A stretch of DNA of 64,000 nt from Pseudomonas sp. B21-040. GTDB lineage: Bacteria > Pseudomonadota > Gammaproteobacteria > Pseudomonadales > Pseudomonadaceae. Of this stretch, positions 34,526-45,529 are shown piece by piece. The notes beneath the pieces are model-generated. The model had not been told where the DNA came from. It saw only the letters and a program-made list of their open reading frames with translations, and searched no databases. Numbering within the stretch: position 1 is the stretch's first letter; each line of letters starts with the position of its first letter. Where the stretch lies: assembly GCF_024748695.1 (NCBI RefSeq), contig NZ_CP087176.1, positions 489,501-553,500 on the forward strand, given 5' to 3'. The position numbers were made by a program, and so were the translations under genes.

Positions 34526-35338
34526 TCAGTTTCTACGTAGGACCTGGGCAACAGTCGCAACGTTGTGGGCGAGGTGCAGCGGATTGATGGTCCCGACGAT
34601 AGCACTGGCAACACCCGGATGTTCAAACAACAACTCGAAGCTGGCGCGCACTGGGTCCACACCTGGACTCAGGCACACATGACCGCTGGCGAGGGCTTTT
34701 TTGACCAGAATGGCTTTGCCGTGTGCAGCAGCATAGTCAATGACGGGCTTCTCGTACTGGTCGTTCAGATTGTAGGTGACCATGGCGCAATCACCTTGCT
34801 CCAGAGCCTTCAAACCACCGGCGACGGTTTTACCGGAAAAACCGAAACCGCGAATTTTACCTTCGACCTTCAGCACGGCGAGGGTCGCATAAACCTCACT
34901 GTCATTGAGGATCGACAGATCGTTACCGTCTGAGTGCACCAGCACCAGGTCGATAAAGTCCGTTTCCAGGCGTTGCAGGCTGCGCTCTACGGACAGCCGA
35001 GTGTGGGCAGCGCTGAAATCATGGCTCGACTGGCCATCACAAAACTCTTCGCCGACCTTGCTGACAATCACCCAGTCTTGACGCTGGCCGCGCAACAGCG
35101 GGCCAAGGCGTTCTTCGCTGCGGCCATAGGCCGGGGCGGTGTCGATCAGGTTGATGCCCATGTCACGGGCGAGCTTGAGCAGGCTGCGTGCATCGTCATC
35201 GTCGGGGATCTGGAAGCCGTTGGGGTACTTCACGCCTTGGTCGCGGCCGAGTTTGACGGTGCCCAGGCCCAGTGGCGAAACCAGCAGGCCGGTGCTGCCC
35301 AGTGGGCGATGCAGGTCGTGCAGGGTCGGTTGGCTCAT
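34526..35338 (-). CDS. Aldo/keto reductase
   Basis: An NAD(P)H-dependent aldo/keto reductase of 270 aa. The catalytic tetrad is visible as D66 and Y71 in LIDTAPAYGRSEE, K94 in IVSKVGE and H135 in VLVHSDG. The C-terminal SAIVGTINPLHLAHNV is the cofactor loop. At 270 residues it is short for the family. It overlaps the FAD oxidoreductase by four bases, so the two probably act on linked substrates. PA4992 is the positional ortholog. No substrate can be assigned. Confidence 0.88.
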   Translation of the reverse strand: MSQPTLHDLHRPLGSTGLLVSPLGLGTVKLGRDQGVKYPNGFQIPDDDDARSLLKLARDMGINLIDTAPAYGRSEERLGPLLRGQRQDWVIVSKVGEEFCDGQSSHDFSAAHTRLSVERSLQRLETDFIDLVLVHSDGNDLSILNDSEVYATLAVLKVEGKIRGFGFSGKTVAGGLKALEQGDCAMVTYNLNDQYEKPVIDYAAAHGKAILVKKALASGHVCLSPGVDPVRASFELLFEHPGVASAIVGTINPLHLAHNVATVAQVLRRN

Positions 35339-36510
35339 GGCAGCAGTTGCTCCCAGGCCGGCACGCCCATCGGCGGTTTTGGCAGTGGCGGCAGCGGGGC
35401 GGTCTGGCTTGGCTGGATGCCGTCACGCGTCAGGCTGGCGATGACCCGGTCGGCGAAGTCTGGCGCCAACGCCAGTTTGGTTGGCCAGCCCACCAGCAGC
35501 CGACCTTGTTCGGCGACAAACGCATTGTCGGGACGAATGAGCCCCGATTGCAGCGGCTCGGCGCGGTCCACGCGCAAGGTGGCCCATTGCGCTGTGCTCA
35601 GGTCGATCCATGGCAGCAACTGACCGAGCTCATGCTGGGCCGTGGCGATTTGCTCGGCGGGTTCGCGGGCAACGCCTTCGGCTTCGGCGATATCGCCACC
35701 CATGTACCAGACCCATTGACCATCGGCCGCCGGGTGAGTGGTCACAGTCAGGCGTGGTTTGGTGCCGCCGCCCAGGCAATGGGCGTACAGCGGTTTGAGA
35801 CCCGGGCCTTTGGCGATGATCATGTGCAGCGGCCGTCGCTGCATGGCGGGTTGGCTCAGCCCCAGTGCTTCCAGCAACGCCGCGGTGCCGCCACCGGCGC
35901 TGAGGACGATGCGTTGTGCACGAATCTCGCGGCCGTCCACCTTCAAGCCGACCAGCACGCCACTTTCAAGCAGCGGTTCGATGGTTTGCCCGGCGAGCAG
36001 GCCATCACCGGCCAGATCGGCCAGGCGCTGGATCAGGCTGGGCACATCGACCACCAATTCGGCCAGGCGATAGACCTTGCCCTTGAAGCGTTTGTCTTGC
36101 AGGGCCGGTGGCAATTGATCGCCCTTGACCTGATCGACGCGGCCACGCACGGCCTTGCTGGCGAAGAAACTGGTGAGGTTGCCGGCGAGCGTGCCGGGGG
36201 ACCAGAGGTAGTGGGCGTGGGACAACAGGCGCACGCCAGACAGGTCTAGCTCGCCATCGCCCGCCAGTGCTTCACGCCAGCGGCGCGGCATGTCGGCAAT
36301 CGCTTCCGACGCGCCGGTCAGGGCGCCATGCAACGCGTACTTGGCACCACCGTGAATAATCCCCTGGGACTTCACACTCTGCCCGCCGCCGAGGCTGGCG
36401 CTTTCCACCAGCACGGTCGAAAAACCCTGGCGGCGCAGGCGCGCATTCAGCCAGAGGCCGGCGACACCAGCGCCGACAATCAGAACGTCGGTGGAAATAA
36501 CGGATGGCAT
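35335..36510 (-). CDS. FAD-dependent oxidoreductase (DAO family)
   Basis: A 391-residue flavoprotein of the D-amino-acid-oxidase/glycerol-3-phosphate dehydrogenase superfamily. The N-terminal dinucleotide fold is DVLIVGAGVAGLWLNARLRRQG with GxGxxG, then LVES for ribose binding. SQGIIHGGAKYALHG is the usual second FAD contact, and ILVGLKVDGREIRAQRIVLSAGGG is the ATG motif region. PA4991 is the positional ortholog. It lies first in a two-gene unit with the aldo/keto reductase. The substrate is unknown. Confidence 0.85.
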   Translation of the reverse strand: MPSVISTDVLIVGAGVAGLWLNARLRRQGFSTVLVESASLGGGQSVKSQGIIHGGAKYALHGALTGASEAIADMPRRWREALAGDGELDLSGVRLLSHAHYLWSPGTLAGNLTSFFASKAVRGRVDQVKGDQLPPALQDKRFKGKVYRLAELVVDVPSLIQRLADLAGDGLLAGQTIEPLLESGVLVGLKVDGREIRAQRIVLSAGGGTAALLEALGLSQPAMQRRPLHMIIAKGPGLKPLYAHCLGGGTKPRLTVTTHPAADGQWVWYMGGDIAEAEGVAREPAEQIATAQHELGQLLPWIDLSTAQWATLRVDRAEPLQSGLIRPDNAFVAEQGRLLVGWPTKLALAPDFADRVIASLTRDGIQPSQTAPLPPLPKPPMGVPAWEQLLP

Positions 36511-36567
36511 GCGGCGACCTCAGTGTTCAAGACGAGGTCGCAGTATACAGATTCATGCCAAGCGCTA

Positions 36568-36669
36568 TGTAGCAGCTGCCGAAGTCCTCGCCTTCGATCT
36601 GTCTGAATTGTCTATTGTCAGTTTTTACGACTGCTTCGCAGTCGGACGCAGCCTTCGGCAGCTGCTACA
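36568..36669. repeat. REP-type inverted pair
   Basis: Perfect 17-base arms TGTAGCAGCTGCCGAAG (36568-36584) and its complement (36653-36669) bracket an inner palindrome GACTGCTTCGCAGTC (36629-36643). Same family as the repeats at 26579 and 56171. Confidence 0.85.
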
Positions 36670-36681
36670 CAAAGTGGTGTA

Positions 36682-37014
36682 TCAGTGGCCGGCGGTCTTG
36701 GAGAAGAGCTGGATCACCACAACGCCCAATACAATCAGCGCCATCCCCAGCATCGCCGGCACATCCAGCTTCTGTCCGTAGATAAACAGTGCCGCGACGC
36801 TGACCATCACGATGCCCATGCCGGCCCATACCGCGTAAGCGACGCCCACCGGCACGCTGCGCACCACCAGAGTCAGCATCCAGAAGGCGATGCCGTAGCC
36901 GACGATTACCAGTATCAGTGGCAGTGGGGTGCTGAAGCCTTTGACGGCTTTCATCGAAACGGTCGCGATCACTTCGGCGCAGATGGCGATGGCCAGGTAG
37001 TAGTAAGCGGTCAT
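36682..37014 (-). CDS. Small multidrug resistance (SMR/EmrE-like) transporter
   Basis: A 110-residue protein with four membrane helices. The proton- and substrate-coupling Glu14 lies in AICAEVIATVSMK, and Y60 and W63 in GVAYAVWAGMGIV match EmrE numbering exactly. It exchanges protons for cationic compounds. The ATG at 37014 gives the standard SMR N-terminus. An upstream in-frame ATG at 37056 would add 14 polar residues before helix 1. PA4990 is the positional ortholog. Confidence 0.93.
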   Translation of the reverse strand: MTAYYYLAIAICAEVIATVSMKAVKGFSTPLPLILVIVGYGIAFWMLTLVVRSVPVGVAYAVWAGMGIVMVSVAALFIYGQKLDVPAMLGMALIVLGVVVIQLFSKTAGH

Positions 37015-37117
37015 GGGTGCATCCTCGTGTGAAGTGTTGCTTTCTATGGTCGGCATTTTAGAGGCTGTTGAGATGCGGTAAAGTCATTACCTATCTGCCA
37101 CGAAGATGGGTTGGTCT

Positions 37118-38014
37118 ATGCAATGGAATCTTGAGCAACTGCAACTGTTTGTCAGCGTAGCGGAGCAGCGTTCGTTTTCTGCCGTGGCGCGTCTTCAGCG
37201 CAGGGCGCAGTCGGCGGTCAGCAGTTCTATTGCGTTGCTGGAAGAAGACCTGGGTGTCAGCCTGTTCGACCGCAGCAGTGGCCGTCAGCCGAAACTCACC
37301 GAGGCCGGTAATGCCCTGTTGGAAGAGGCGCGGGAAGTGTTGCGTCAGTGTGAGCGCCTCAATGGCCGTGCGCTGGCCATGATGCGCGGCCAGGAGGCGC
37401 GTCTGCGGGTGGCCCAGGATGAGGCCATGCCCTATCAGCCGATCATCGAAAGCTTTGAAGCCCTGGCCGAAAAATTTCCCAGCCTTGAAGTGCAACTGAC
37501 CAGCGCTGCCCAAGGCGATGTGGCGCGCAAACTGGTGGAGCGTCGGGCCGATCTGGGTTTGCTGTTTTATCACGACCAGATCCCCGAAGCCCTTGAGCGG
37601 CGGGTGTTGGGCAGCGTTGAGATGGTCACGGTGTGCGGCGTCGGACACCCACTCGCCAAACAGGCTCAAGCTGATTGCCAGGCGCTGGCGCAGCATCGAC
37701 AGTTGTTGATGTCCACACAGTCCAGCGTCTATCCCGGCAGTGAACCGGCCAGTCCGCAAGTCTGGCGCGCCGACAGCTTCTACGTGATGGCCGAATGGCT
37801 GGTGCGCGGTCTCGGTTGGGCGTGGTTGCCACGGCATGTGGTGCAGTACCCGGCGTATCAGGGCCTGATGGTTGAACTGGTCAGCGAATGGACACCGCCG
37901 GCGCTGGTGGTGGAACTGGTTTGGCGTCGCGATGAGCCGCTCGGCCCGGCGGCGCGTTGGCTAGCGGAACGTTTTGCCGTGCACTTGCAGACGATCGGCG
38001 AGAAAAGCCGATAA
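37118..38014 (+). CDS. LysR-type transcriptional regulator
   Basis: A 298-residue LysR regulator. The N-terminal helix-turn-helix is in LEQLQLFVSVAEQRSFSAVARLQRRAQ (residues 4-60), followed by SLFDRSSGRQPKLTEAG and an effector-binding domain. It is divergent from the SMR gene across about 100 bases, which often means it controls that neighbour. The start is ATG 37118; another ATG four codons earlier (37106) is possible. PA4989 is the positional ortholog. Confidence 0.9.
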   Translation: MQWNLEQLQLFVSVAEQRSFSAVARLQRRAQSAVSSSIALLEEDLGVSLFDRSSGRQPKLTEAGNALLEEAREVLRQCERLNGRALAMMRGQEARLRVAQDEAMPYQPIIESFEALAEKFPSLEVQLTSAAQGDVARKLVERRADLGLLFYHDQIPEALERRVLGSVEMVTVCGVGHPLAKQAQADCQALAQHRQLLMSTQSSVYPGSEPASPQVWRADSFYVMAEWLVRGLGWAWLPRHVVQYPAYQGLMVELVSEWTPPALVVELVWRRDEPLGPAARWLAERFAVHLQTIGEKSR

Positions 38015-38025
38015 ACTCCGCCGCC

Positions 38026-39303
38026 ATGAATAGAACTCTCTACACCGCGCTGTTTTATCTGGGGCTGCCACTGGTAGCAATTCGGCTGTGGCTGCGAGCG
38101 CGTAAGGCGCCAGCGTACGCCAAGCGCATTGGCGAGCGCTTTTCCATCGGACTGCCAGCGATGAAGCCGGGTGGTATCTGGGTGCACGCGGTGTCGGTGG
38201 GCGAAAGCATCGCCGCGGCGCCGATGATTCGCGCCCTGTTGCAACGTTATCCACAGTTGCCCATTACCGTGACTTGCATGACCCCGACCGGGTCCGAGCG
38301 CATCCAGGCGTTGTTCGCCAATGAGCCGCGCATCCAGCACTGCTATTTGCCTTACGATTTGCCCTGTGCGGCGGCGCGTTTTCTTGATCGGGTCCGGCCT
38401 ACGCTGGCAGTGATCATGGAGACCGAACTCTGGCCCAACCACATTCACCAATGTGCCAAACGTAATATTCCCGTGGCATTGGCCAATGCGCGACTGTCTG
38501 AACGCTCAGCCAAGGGCTATGGCCGTTTCAGCAAACTGACCCAACCGATGCTCGCCGAGATGAGCCTGTTCGCGGTACAGACCGAGGCCGAAGCCCAGCG
38601 CTTTCGCGAGTTGGGCGCCCGCCCGGACACCGTGGAAGTTACTGGCTCGATCAAGTTCGACCTGACCATCGACCCGCAATTGCTGCAACGTGCCGTCGAG
38701 CTACGCACGCAATGGCACGCCCAGGAACGACCGGTATGGATTGCCGCCAGTACCCATGAAGGCGAAGACGAGGTGGTCCTTGCGGCTCATCGTCAGCTGT
38801 TGACCAATCATCCCGATGCCTTGCTGATATTGGTACCGCGCCACCCGGAGCGTTTCAACGCGGTGTTCGACCTGTGTCAGCAACAGGGCTTTACAGCGCT
38901 GCGTCGCTCCAGCGGCGAGCCGGTGACCTCGGCGACATCGGTGCTGGTGGGCGACACCATGGGCGAGTTGCTGTTTCTCTACGCCTTGGCCGACAGTGCT
39001 TTTGTGGGCGGCAGTCTCGTGCCGAATGGCGGGCATAATCTGCTGGAGCCGGCAGCACTGGCCAAACCTGTCCTGAGTGGCCCGCACCTGTTCAACTTCC
39101 TCGAAATCGCCGCGCAATTGCGCAATGCCGGGGCGTTGCAGGAGGTGGAGGATGCTGAAGGTCTGGCGCTGGCGGTGCAGCGGCTGTTCGAGTTGCCGCG
39201 CGATGCGCAGCGGATGGCAGAGGCGGGGTTGAAAGTGATGCGCACCAATCAAGGCGCGTTGCAGCGTTTGCTGGATGGGTTGGGGCGTTTGATCGGCCGC
39301 TAA
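38026..39303 (+). CDS. waaA: Kdo transferase
   Basis: A GT30 enzyme of 425 aa that transfers Kdo from CMP-Kdo to lipid IVA. An N-terminal membrane anchor (MNRTLYTALFYLGLPLVAI) is followed by the acceptor domain with GIWVHAVSVGESIAAAPMI, whose Glu is the catalytic base in the family. METELWPN, ASTHEGEDE and VGGSLVPNGGHNLLEPAAL complete the signature. The ATG at 38026 was chosen for the conserved N-terminus. Its end faces tolC across a bidirectional terminator. Confidence 0.96.
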   Translation: MNRTLYTALFYLGLPLVAIRLWLRARKAPAYAKRIGERFSIGLPAMKPGGIWVHAVSVGESIAAAPMIRALLQRYPQLPITVTCMTPTGSERIQALFANEPRIQHCYLPYDLPCAAARFLDRVRPTLAVIMETELWPNHIHQCAKRNIPVALANARLSERSAKGYGRFSKLTQPMLAEMSLFAVQTEAEAQRFRELGARPDTVEVTGSIKFDLTIDPQLLQRAVELRTQWHAQERPVWIAASTHEGEDEVVLAAHRQLLTNHPDALLILVPRHPERFNAVFDLCQQQGFTALRRSSGEPVTSATSVLVGDTMGELLFLYALADSAFVGGSLVPNGGHNLLEPAALAKPVLSGPHLFNFLEIAAQLRNAGALQEVEDAEGLALAVQRLFELPRDAQRMAEAGLKVMRTNQGALQRLLDGLGRLIGR

Positions 39304-39310
39304 TGTGTCG

Positions 39311-39330
39311 CGAGGGGGCATGCCCCCTCG
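39311..39330. terminator. Bidirectional palindrome between waaA and the tolC-like gene
   Basis: CGAGGGGGCATGCCCCCTCG is a perfect 20-base palindrome lying between two convergent stops (39303 and 39340). T tracts are short on both sides, but its place suggests shared termination. Confidence 0.6.
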
Positions 39331-39339
39331 CCGCAAGTA

Positions 39340-40782
39340 TTACTGGGTGGGCGGTCGTGACTTGAGTTGCTCTTCCGCTGCCTTGGCCAGGTCGGGCGGC
39401 AAGAAATCCTTGTCGGGGTTGTAGTCAGCCTTGAGGAAGCGTTTCAAGTCTTCCAGATCCCCCGGGTTCAGCGTGCCGGCCTGCTGCTTCAAGCGCAGGT
39501 TGTCGAGGATGTAGTCGTAGCGGGTGTTGTTGTAGTCGCGCACCGAGGTGTACAGCGAGCGCTGCGCATCCAGTACGTCGACGATGTTGCGTGTCCCCAC
39601 CTGATAACCGATCTCGGTCGCTTCCACCGCACTCTGGTTGGAGATGATCGACTGCTTGCGCGCCTGTACCTGCTCAACGTCAGTATTCACCGCGCGATGC
39701 AGGTCGCGGGTGCTTTCGACGATTTGCCGACGCAAGGATTCGCGTTGCTGCTCGGTCTGGTCCAGCTGTGAGTACGATTGACGCACTTGCGAGGTGATCA
39801 GGCCGCCGCTGTAGATAGGGATGCTCAGTTGCAGTCCCACTGTCGTTTGCTCGACGTCGCCACCGTAGGCCTGGGGAAGGTTGTTCGGGTTGCTGAACCC
39901 CAGCGCGTCGTTGTCGCCTTTTTCATATTTCGCCACGGCGTCGAGGGTCGGTAAGTGACCGGACTTGCGCTGCTTGAGGGTTTCTTCGGCGGCACTGACG
40001 GCGTAGTTGCTGGCCAGCAAATTCAGGTTCTGCCGAGCCGCCGTTTCGACCCAGGCTTTGGCGTCGTTCGGTACCGGCGGCAGGATCGGCAGTTTATGGC
40101 TGATGCCCCAGATCGAGTTGTACTGACGGTTGGTCAGGGTGACCAGCGCTTCAAACGCGTCATCCACCTGACGCTGCGCAACGATTCGGTTGGCGCGTGC
40201 AGTGTCGTAGCTGGCTTGTGAGTTCAGCACGTCGGTCTTGTCCGACAGGCCAACGTCAAAACGCTCGTTGGACTGGTCGAGCTGGCGTTTGAACGCCGCT
40301 TCTTCTGCCTTGGTCGACGCCAGGTTGTCCTGTGTGCGCAACACATTGAAGTAGTTTTCAGCGGTTTGCAGGATCAGGTTTTGCTCGGTGGCCGAGAGTT
40401 GCAGGGCGGCCTGTTCATTGACTTCCTTGGCTGCCTGGAACTGGAACCAGCGATCGGCACGAAACAGCGGCTGTGCCAGGGTGGCCTGATACGAGCGTGC
40501 ATTGCGGTTGGCCGTCGACGAAGGCTGATCGATTGCCGTGCGCACATTGGCAACGTCGGCGCCGCCCGAGAGGTTGGGCAGCAAGCCGGCACGCGCCTGG
40601 GGCACGACTTCTTTCTGGGCACCGTATTGAGCGATGGCCGCCGCAAGGTCGGCGTTGTTGTTCTTCGCTTCCTGGTAGACGCTGACCAGGTCGTTCCTGG
40701 TCGATAAGGGCGCTTCTGCTGCCCAGGCCATTCCATAAGACGCACAAGACACGGCAAGGGCCAGTGAAAGTTTGCGCAGCAT
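39340..40782 (-). CDS. tolC: TolC-family outer membrane efflux protein
   Basis: A 480-residue TolC-type channel subunit that links inner-membrane exporters to the outside. The signal peptide MLRKLSLALAVSCASYGMAWA is cut at about residue 22. Two repeated halves follow, each with coiled-coil helices: ATEQNLILQTAENYFNVLRTQDNL at about 130 and SLRRQIVESTRDLHRAVNTDVEQVQA at about 350. VGTRNIVDVLDAQRSLYTSVRDYNNTRYDYI is the classic TolC segment. PA4974 is the positional ortholog. It faces the thiC riboswitch. Confidence 0.92.
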   Translation of the reverse strand: MLRKLSLALAVSCASYGMAWAAEAPLSTRNDLVSVYQEAKNNNADLAAAIAQYGAQKEVVPQARAGLLPNLSGGADVANVRTAIDQPSSTANRNARSYQATLAQPLFRADRWFQFQAAKEVNEQAALQLSATEQNLILQTAENYFNVLRTQDNLASTKAEEAAFKRQLDQSNERFDVGLSDKTDVLNSQASYDTARANRIVAQRQVDDAFEALVTLTNRQYNSIWGISHKLPILPPVPNDAKAWVETAARQNLNLLASNYAVSAAEETLKQRKSGHLPTLDAVAKYEKGDNDALGFSNPNNLPQAYGGDVEQTTVGLQLSIPIYSGGLITSQVRQSYSQLDQTEQQRESLRRQIVESTRDLHRAVNTDVEQVQARKQSIISNQSAVEATEIGYQVGTRNIVDVLDAQRSLYTSVRDYNNTRYDYILDNLRLKQQAGTLNPGDLEDLKRFLKADYNPDKDFLPPDLAKAAEEQLKSRPPTQ

Positions 40783-43134
<2,352 letters not shown>

Positions 43135-43137
43135 TCT

Positions 43138-43179
43138 GACCGGCAGTGCCGGTCTCTCAAGGCTGGCGCTGTTTTTTTT
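43138..43179 (+). terminator. Terminator after thiC
   Basis: GACCGGCA-G-TGCCGGTC (43138-43154) forms an 8-bp stem four bases past the thiC stop. A run of eight Ts (43172-43179) follows about 17 bases later, rather than directly, so efficiency is uncertain. Confidence 0.5.
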
Positions 43180-43246
43180 GTAGGAGCAAGGCTTGCCCGC
43201 GATCACGTCCTCGAGATCGCCATCGCCGGCAAGCCCTGCTCCTACA
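43179..43246. repeat. REP-type inverted pair between thiC and cytX
   Basis: Arms of 25 bases (43179-43203 and 43222-43246) are complementary with two mismatches and begin TGTAGGAGCAAGGCTTG. The same TGTAGGAGC family appears in the tandem units near 47.9 kb. Confidence 0.8.
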
Positions 43247-43293
43247 GGTTCGATGGTCAACACAACAACAAATGTCCCTCTGAGATAACACCC

Positions 43294-44586
43294 TTGAGCA
43301 TTCAACCCAGTACCTATTCTCCCGATATCGCCGTGCCGACCGACAAGCGTGTCTTCGGCGGGCGCGATCTGTTTTCCCTGTGGTTCTCCCTCGGCATTGG
43401 CCTGATGGTGCTCCAGACCGGTGCGCTGCTGGCGCCAGGCCTGGGTCTGTCCGGTTCGTTACTGGCCATCTTCCTCGGCACGCTGGTCGGCGTTCTGCTG
43501 CTGGCTGCGGTCGGCGTGATCGGCTGCGACACGGGCCTGTCGTCCATGGCCGCGCTCAAGCTCAGCCTCGGCAAGCGTGGCGCGAGCCTGCCGGCCGTGC
43601 TGAACCTGCTGCAACTGATCGGTTGGGGCTCGTTCGAAATCATCGTCATGCGCGACGCCGCCAGCCTGTTGGGTGCGCGGGCGTTCAGCGAAGGCAGCCT
43701 GCTGTCGAATCCACTGCTCTGGACTTTGTTCTTCGGCGCCTTGGCGACCTTGCTGGCGGTCAGCGGGCCACTCACATTCGTACGGCAAATCCTGCGCAAG
43801 TGGGGTATCTGGCTGTTGCTGGCGGCGTGCATCTGGCTGACCTGGAACCTGTTCGCCAAAGCCGATCTGGCCGCTTTGTGGGCGCAGGCCGGCGATGGTT
43901 CGATGCCGTTCGCCGTGGGCTTCGACATCGCTATCGCGATGCCGCTGTCGTGGCTACCGCTGATTGCCGACTACTCGCGTTTCGGCAAGCGTGCGAAAAA
44001 CGTGTTCGGTGGCACGGCCATTGGCTTCTTTATTGGTAATTTCTGGCTGATGAGCCTGGGCGTGGCTTACACCCTGGCGTTCGCGCCGAGTGGTGAAGTG
44101 AATGCCTTGCTGTTGGCGTTGGCCGGTGCCGGCCTGGGTATTCCGCTGCTGCTTATCCTGTTGGACGAGTCGGAAAACGCCTTCGCCGATATTCACTCGG
44201 CGGCCGTTTCCAGCGGGATTCTGTTGCGCTTGAAAGTCGAGCATCTGGCGCTGGCCATCGGCGTGATCTGCACGCTGATCGCCTGCCTGGCGCCGCTGGC
44301 CCAGTACCAGAATTTCCTGCTGTTGATCGGTTCGGTGTTTGCGCCGCTGTTCGGCGTGGTGTTGGTGGATCACTTCATCCTGCGCAAACGCAGTGCCCAA
44401 GTCGCGTCAGCCGCATTGCGCTGGCCGGCGTTGCTCGCCTGGCTGGGCGGGGTGAGCACCTATCATTTGCTGGCCAATCTGTATCCGGACATCGGCGCAA
44501 CCCTGCCGTCATTGATTCTGGCAGGGCTGCTGCAACTGGTATTGGGCCGGGCCTTCAGTTACGGCCGGGAAACAGCTCGGGCTTGA
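43294..44586 (+). CDS. cytX: NCS1-family permease, putative HMP transporter CytX
   Basis: A 430-residue NCS1 (cytosine/purine) permease with about twelve membrane helices. Its position after thiC points to uptake of the thiamine precursor hydroxymethylpyrimidine. The conserved start GRDLFSLWFSLGIGLMVLQTGALL forms helix 1, and PLSWLPLIADYSRFGKRA is the NCS1 mid-protein signature. Translation seems to start at TTG 43294. No ATG exists before helix 1 in this frame, a stop lies just upstream, and no clear ribosome site is present. The 3' end overlaps the convergent lipoprotein gene by 32 bases. Confidence 0.85.
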   Translation: MSIQPSTYSPDIAVPTDKRVFGGRDLFSLWFSLGIGLMVLQTGALLAPGLGLSGSLLAIFLGTLVGVLLLAAVGVIGCDTGLSSMAALKLSLGKRGASLPAVLNLLQLIGWGSFEIIVMRDAASLLGARAFSEGSLLSNPLLWTLFFGALATLLAVSGPLTFVRQILRKWGIWLLLAACIWLTWNLFAKADLAALWAQAGDGSMPFAVGFDIAIAMPLSWLPLIADYSRFGKRAKNVFGGTAIGFFIGNFWLMSLGVAYTLAFAPSGEVNALLLALAGAGLGIPLLLILLDESENAFADIHSAAVSSGILLRLKVEHLALAIGVICTLIACLAPLAQYQNFLLLIGSVFAPLFGVVLVDHFILRKRSAQVASAALRWPALLAWLGGVSTYHLLANLYPDIGATLPSLILAGLLQLVLGRAFSYGRETARA

Positions 44587-45301
44587 TGATGCCGTTCAGG
44601 CGTGGGTAAGGGATCTTCAGTTCGATATGGCCCAGCGCGTAAGGCGCAATGGTGCTGGTTTCGTACTTGAGGATCACCCCGCCGTAGGTCAGCGCCACGT
44701 TCTGGGTTTTCTGGAACGGCCAGCTCTTCACGAACTCCGGTTCCTGATCGAGCTTGGTGCTGATCAACCAGCTGTTATGCGCGACTTGTGCCGCCTTCCA
44801 GAACGCCTCTTCCTGACCCGGAACCAGCATGTCCGACAGCGTCAGCACTTTGTGCTGCTGGCGTGAATAGTTGATAAAGCTGCGGCCCGGCGTGCCATGT
44901 GCGCCGCCGGTGTCCAGGTAGCTGGAAAACTCGACGATCACCAAGCCGTCATGCTGCTCACGTACCTTGGCTTGCAAGTAACTGCTGGTGCGCGGGCTGG
45001 CCGTGCGCAAAAACTCATCGCGATAGGCTGCCAGCGTCGGTGCCACCGGGGCGTCCGGTGAGGTGCGCGTCAATAGCAGCAAGCGTTTTTCGACGATGCC
45101 GTCCAATTGCGGTTCGGCGGGAAAGTGCACGGTATCGATGTTCACCAGCGGGCAATCGGGGGTAGTGCAACCCGGTTTCAGGGTTTCGGCGGCATCGCGG
45201 GTCGTTTCCAGCGGCGCCCGGTAGTTGGGCTGAAACAGACTCTGGCAGGCGCCCAGCGTCAGGGCGATTGCGGCCACGGAGGCGATTTTAAAAAGCGACA
45301 T
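44555..45301 (-). CDS. DUF3298 (RsiV C-terminal-like) lipoprotein
   Basis: A 248-residue predicted lipoprotein. The signal MSLFKIASVAAIALTLGAC ends in a lipobox with Cys at residue 19. The body contains the DUF3298-type segments FSSYLDTGGAHGTPGRSFINY and LTLSDMLVPGQEEAFW, as in RsiV and related secreted domains. The start at 45301 places the signal peptide at the N-terminus. An upstream ATG at 45355 would bury it. PA4972 is the positional counterpart. The 3' end overlaps cytX on the other strand. The role is unknown. Confidence 0.8.
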   Translation of the reverse strand: MSLFKIASVAAIALTLGACQSLFQPNYRAPLETTRDAAETLKPGCTTPDCPLVNIDTVHFPAEPQLDGIVEKRLLLLTRTSPDAPVAPTLAAYRDEFLRTASPRTSSYLQAKVREQHDGLVIVEFSSYLDTGGAHGTPGRSFINYSRQQHKVLTLSDMLVPGQEEAFWKAAQVAHNSWLISTKLDQEPEFVKSWPFQKTQNVALTYGGVILKYETSTIAPYALGHIELKIPYPRLNGIIKPELFPGRN

Positions 45302-45529
45302 GGGCGTCCTTTGTAAAACAGGGGAAGGCAAAAAGTTATCCGCTTCGACTATCAACGAAGCAGTCAGTTCGCCACTAAGCTAATTAGAGTTGGTTTCGCC
45401 CTCACCGTCTATCCCGCTGACGGGAAAGGGGCTGCATCAAATGTCGCGGGCGCGTTAGGATGGCGCGAAGTCGAGGTTGCAAGTAACAAAAAGGAACCTC
45501 GTAACGGATTTGCAGTAAAGAGGATTGTC

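Noticed and set aside
45473..45502. Hairpin CGAGGTT...AACCTCG in the nudF leader as a riboswitch
   Set aside because: A 7-bp stem with a 16-base loop is too little to support a regulatory RNA, and no known aptamer core is present.
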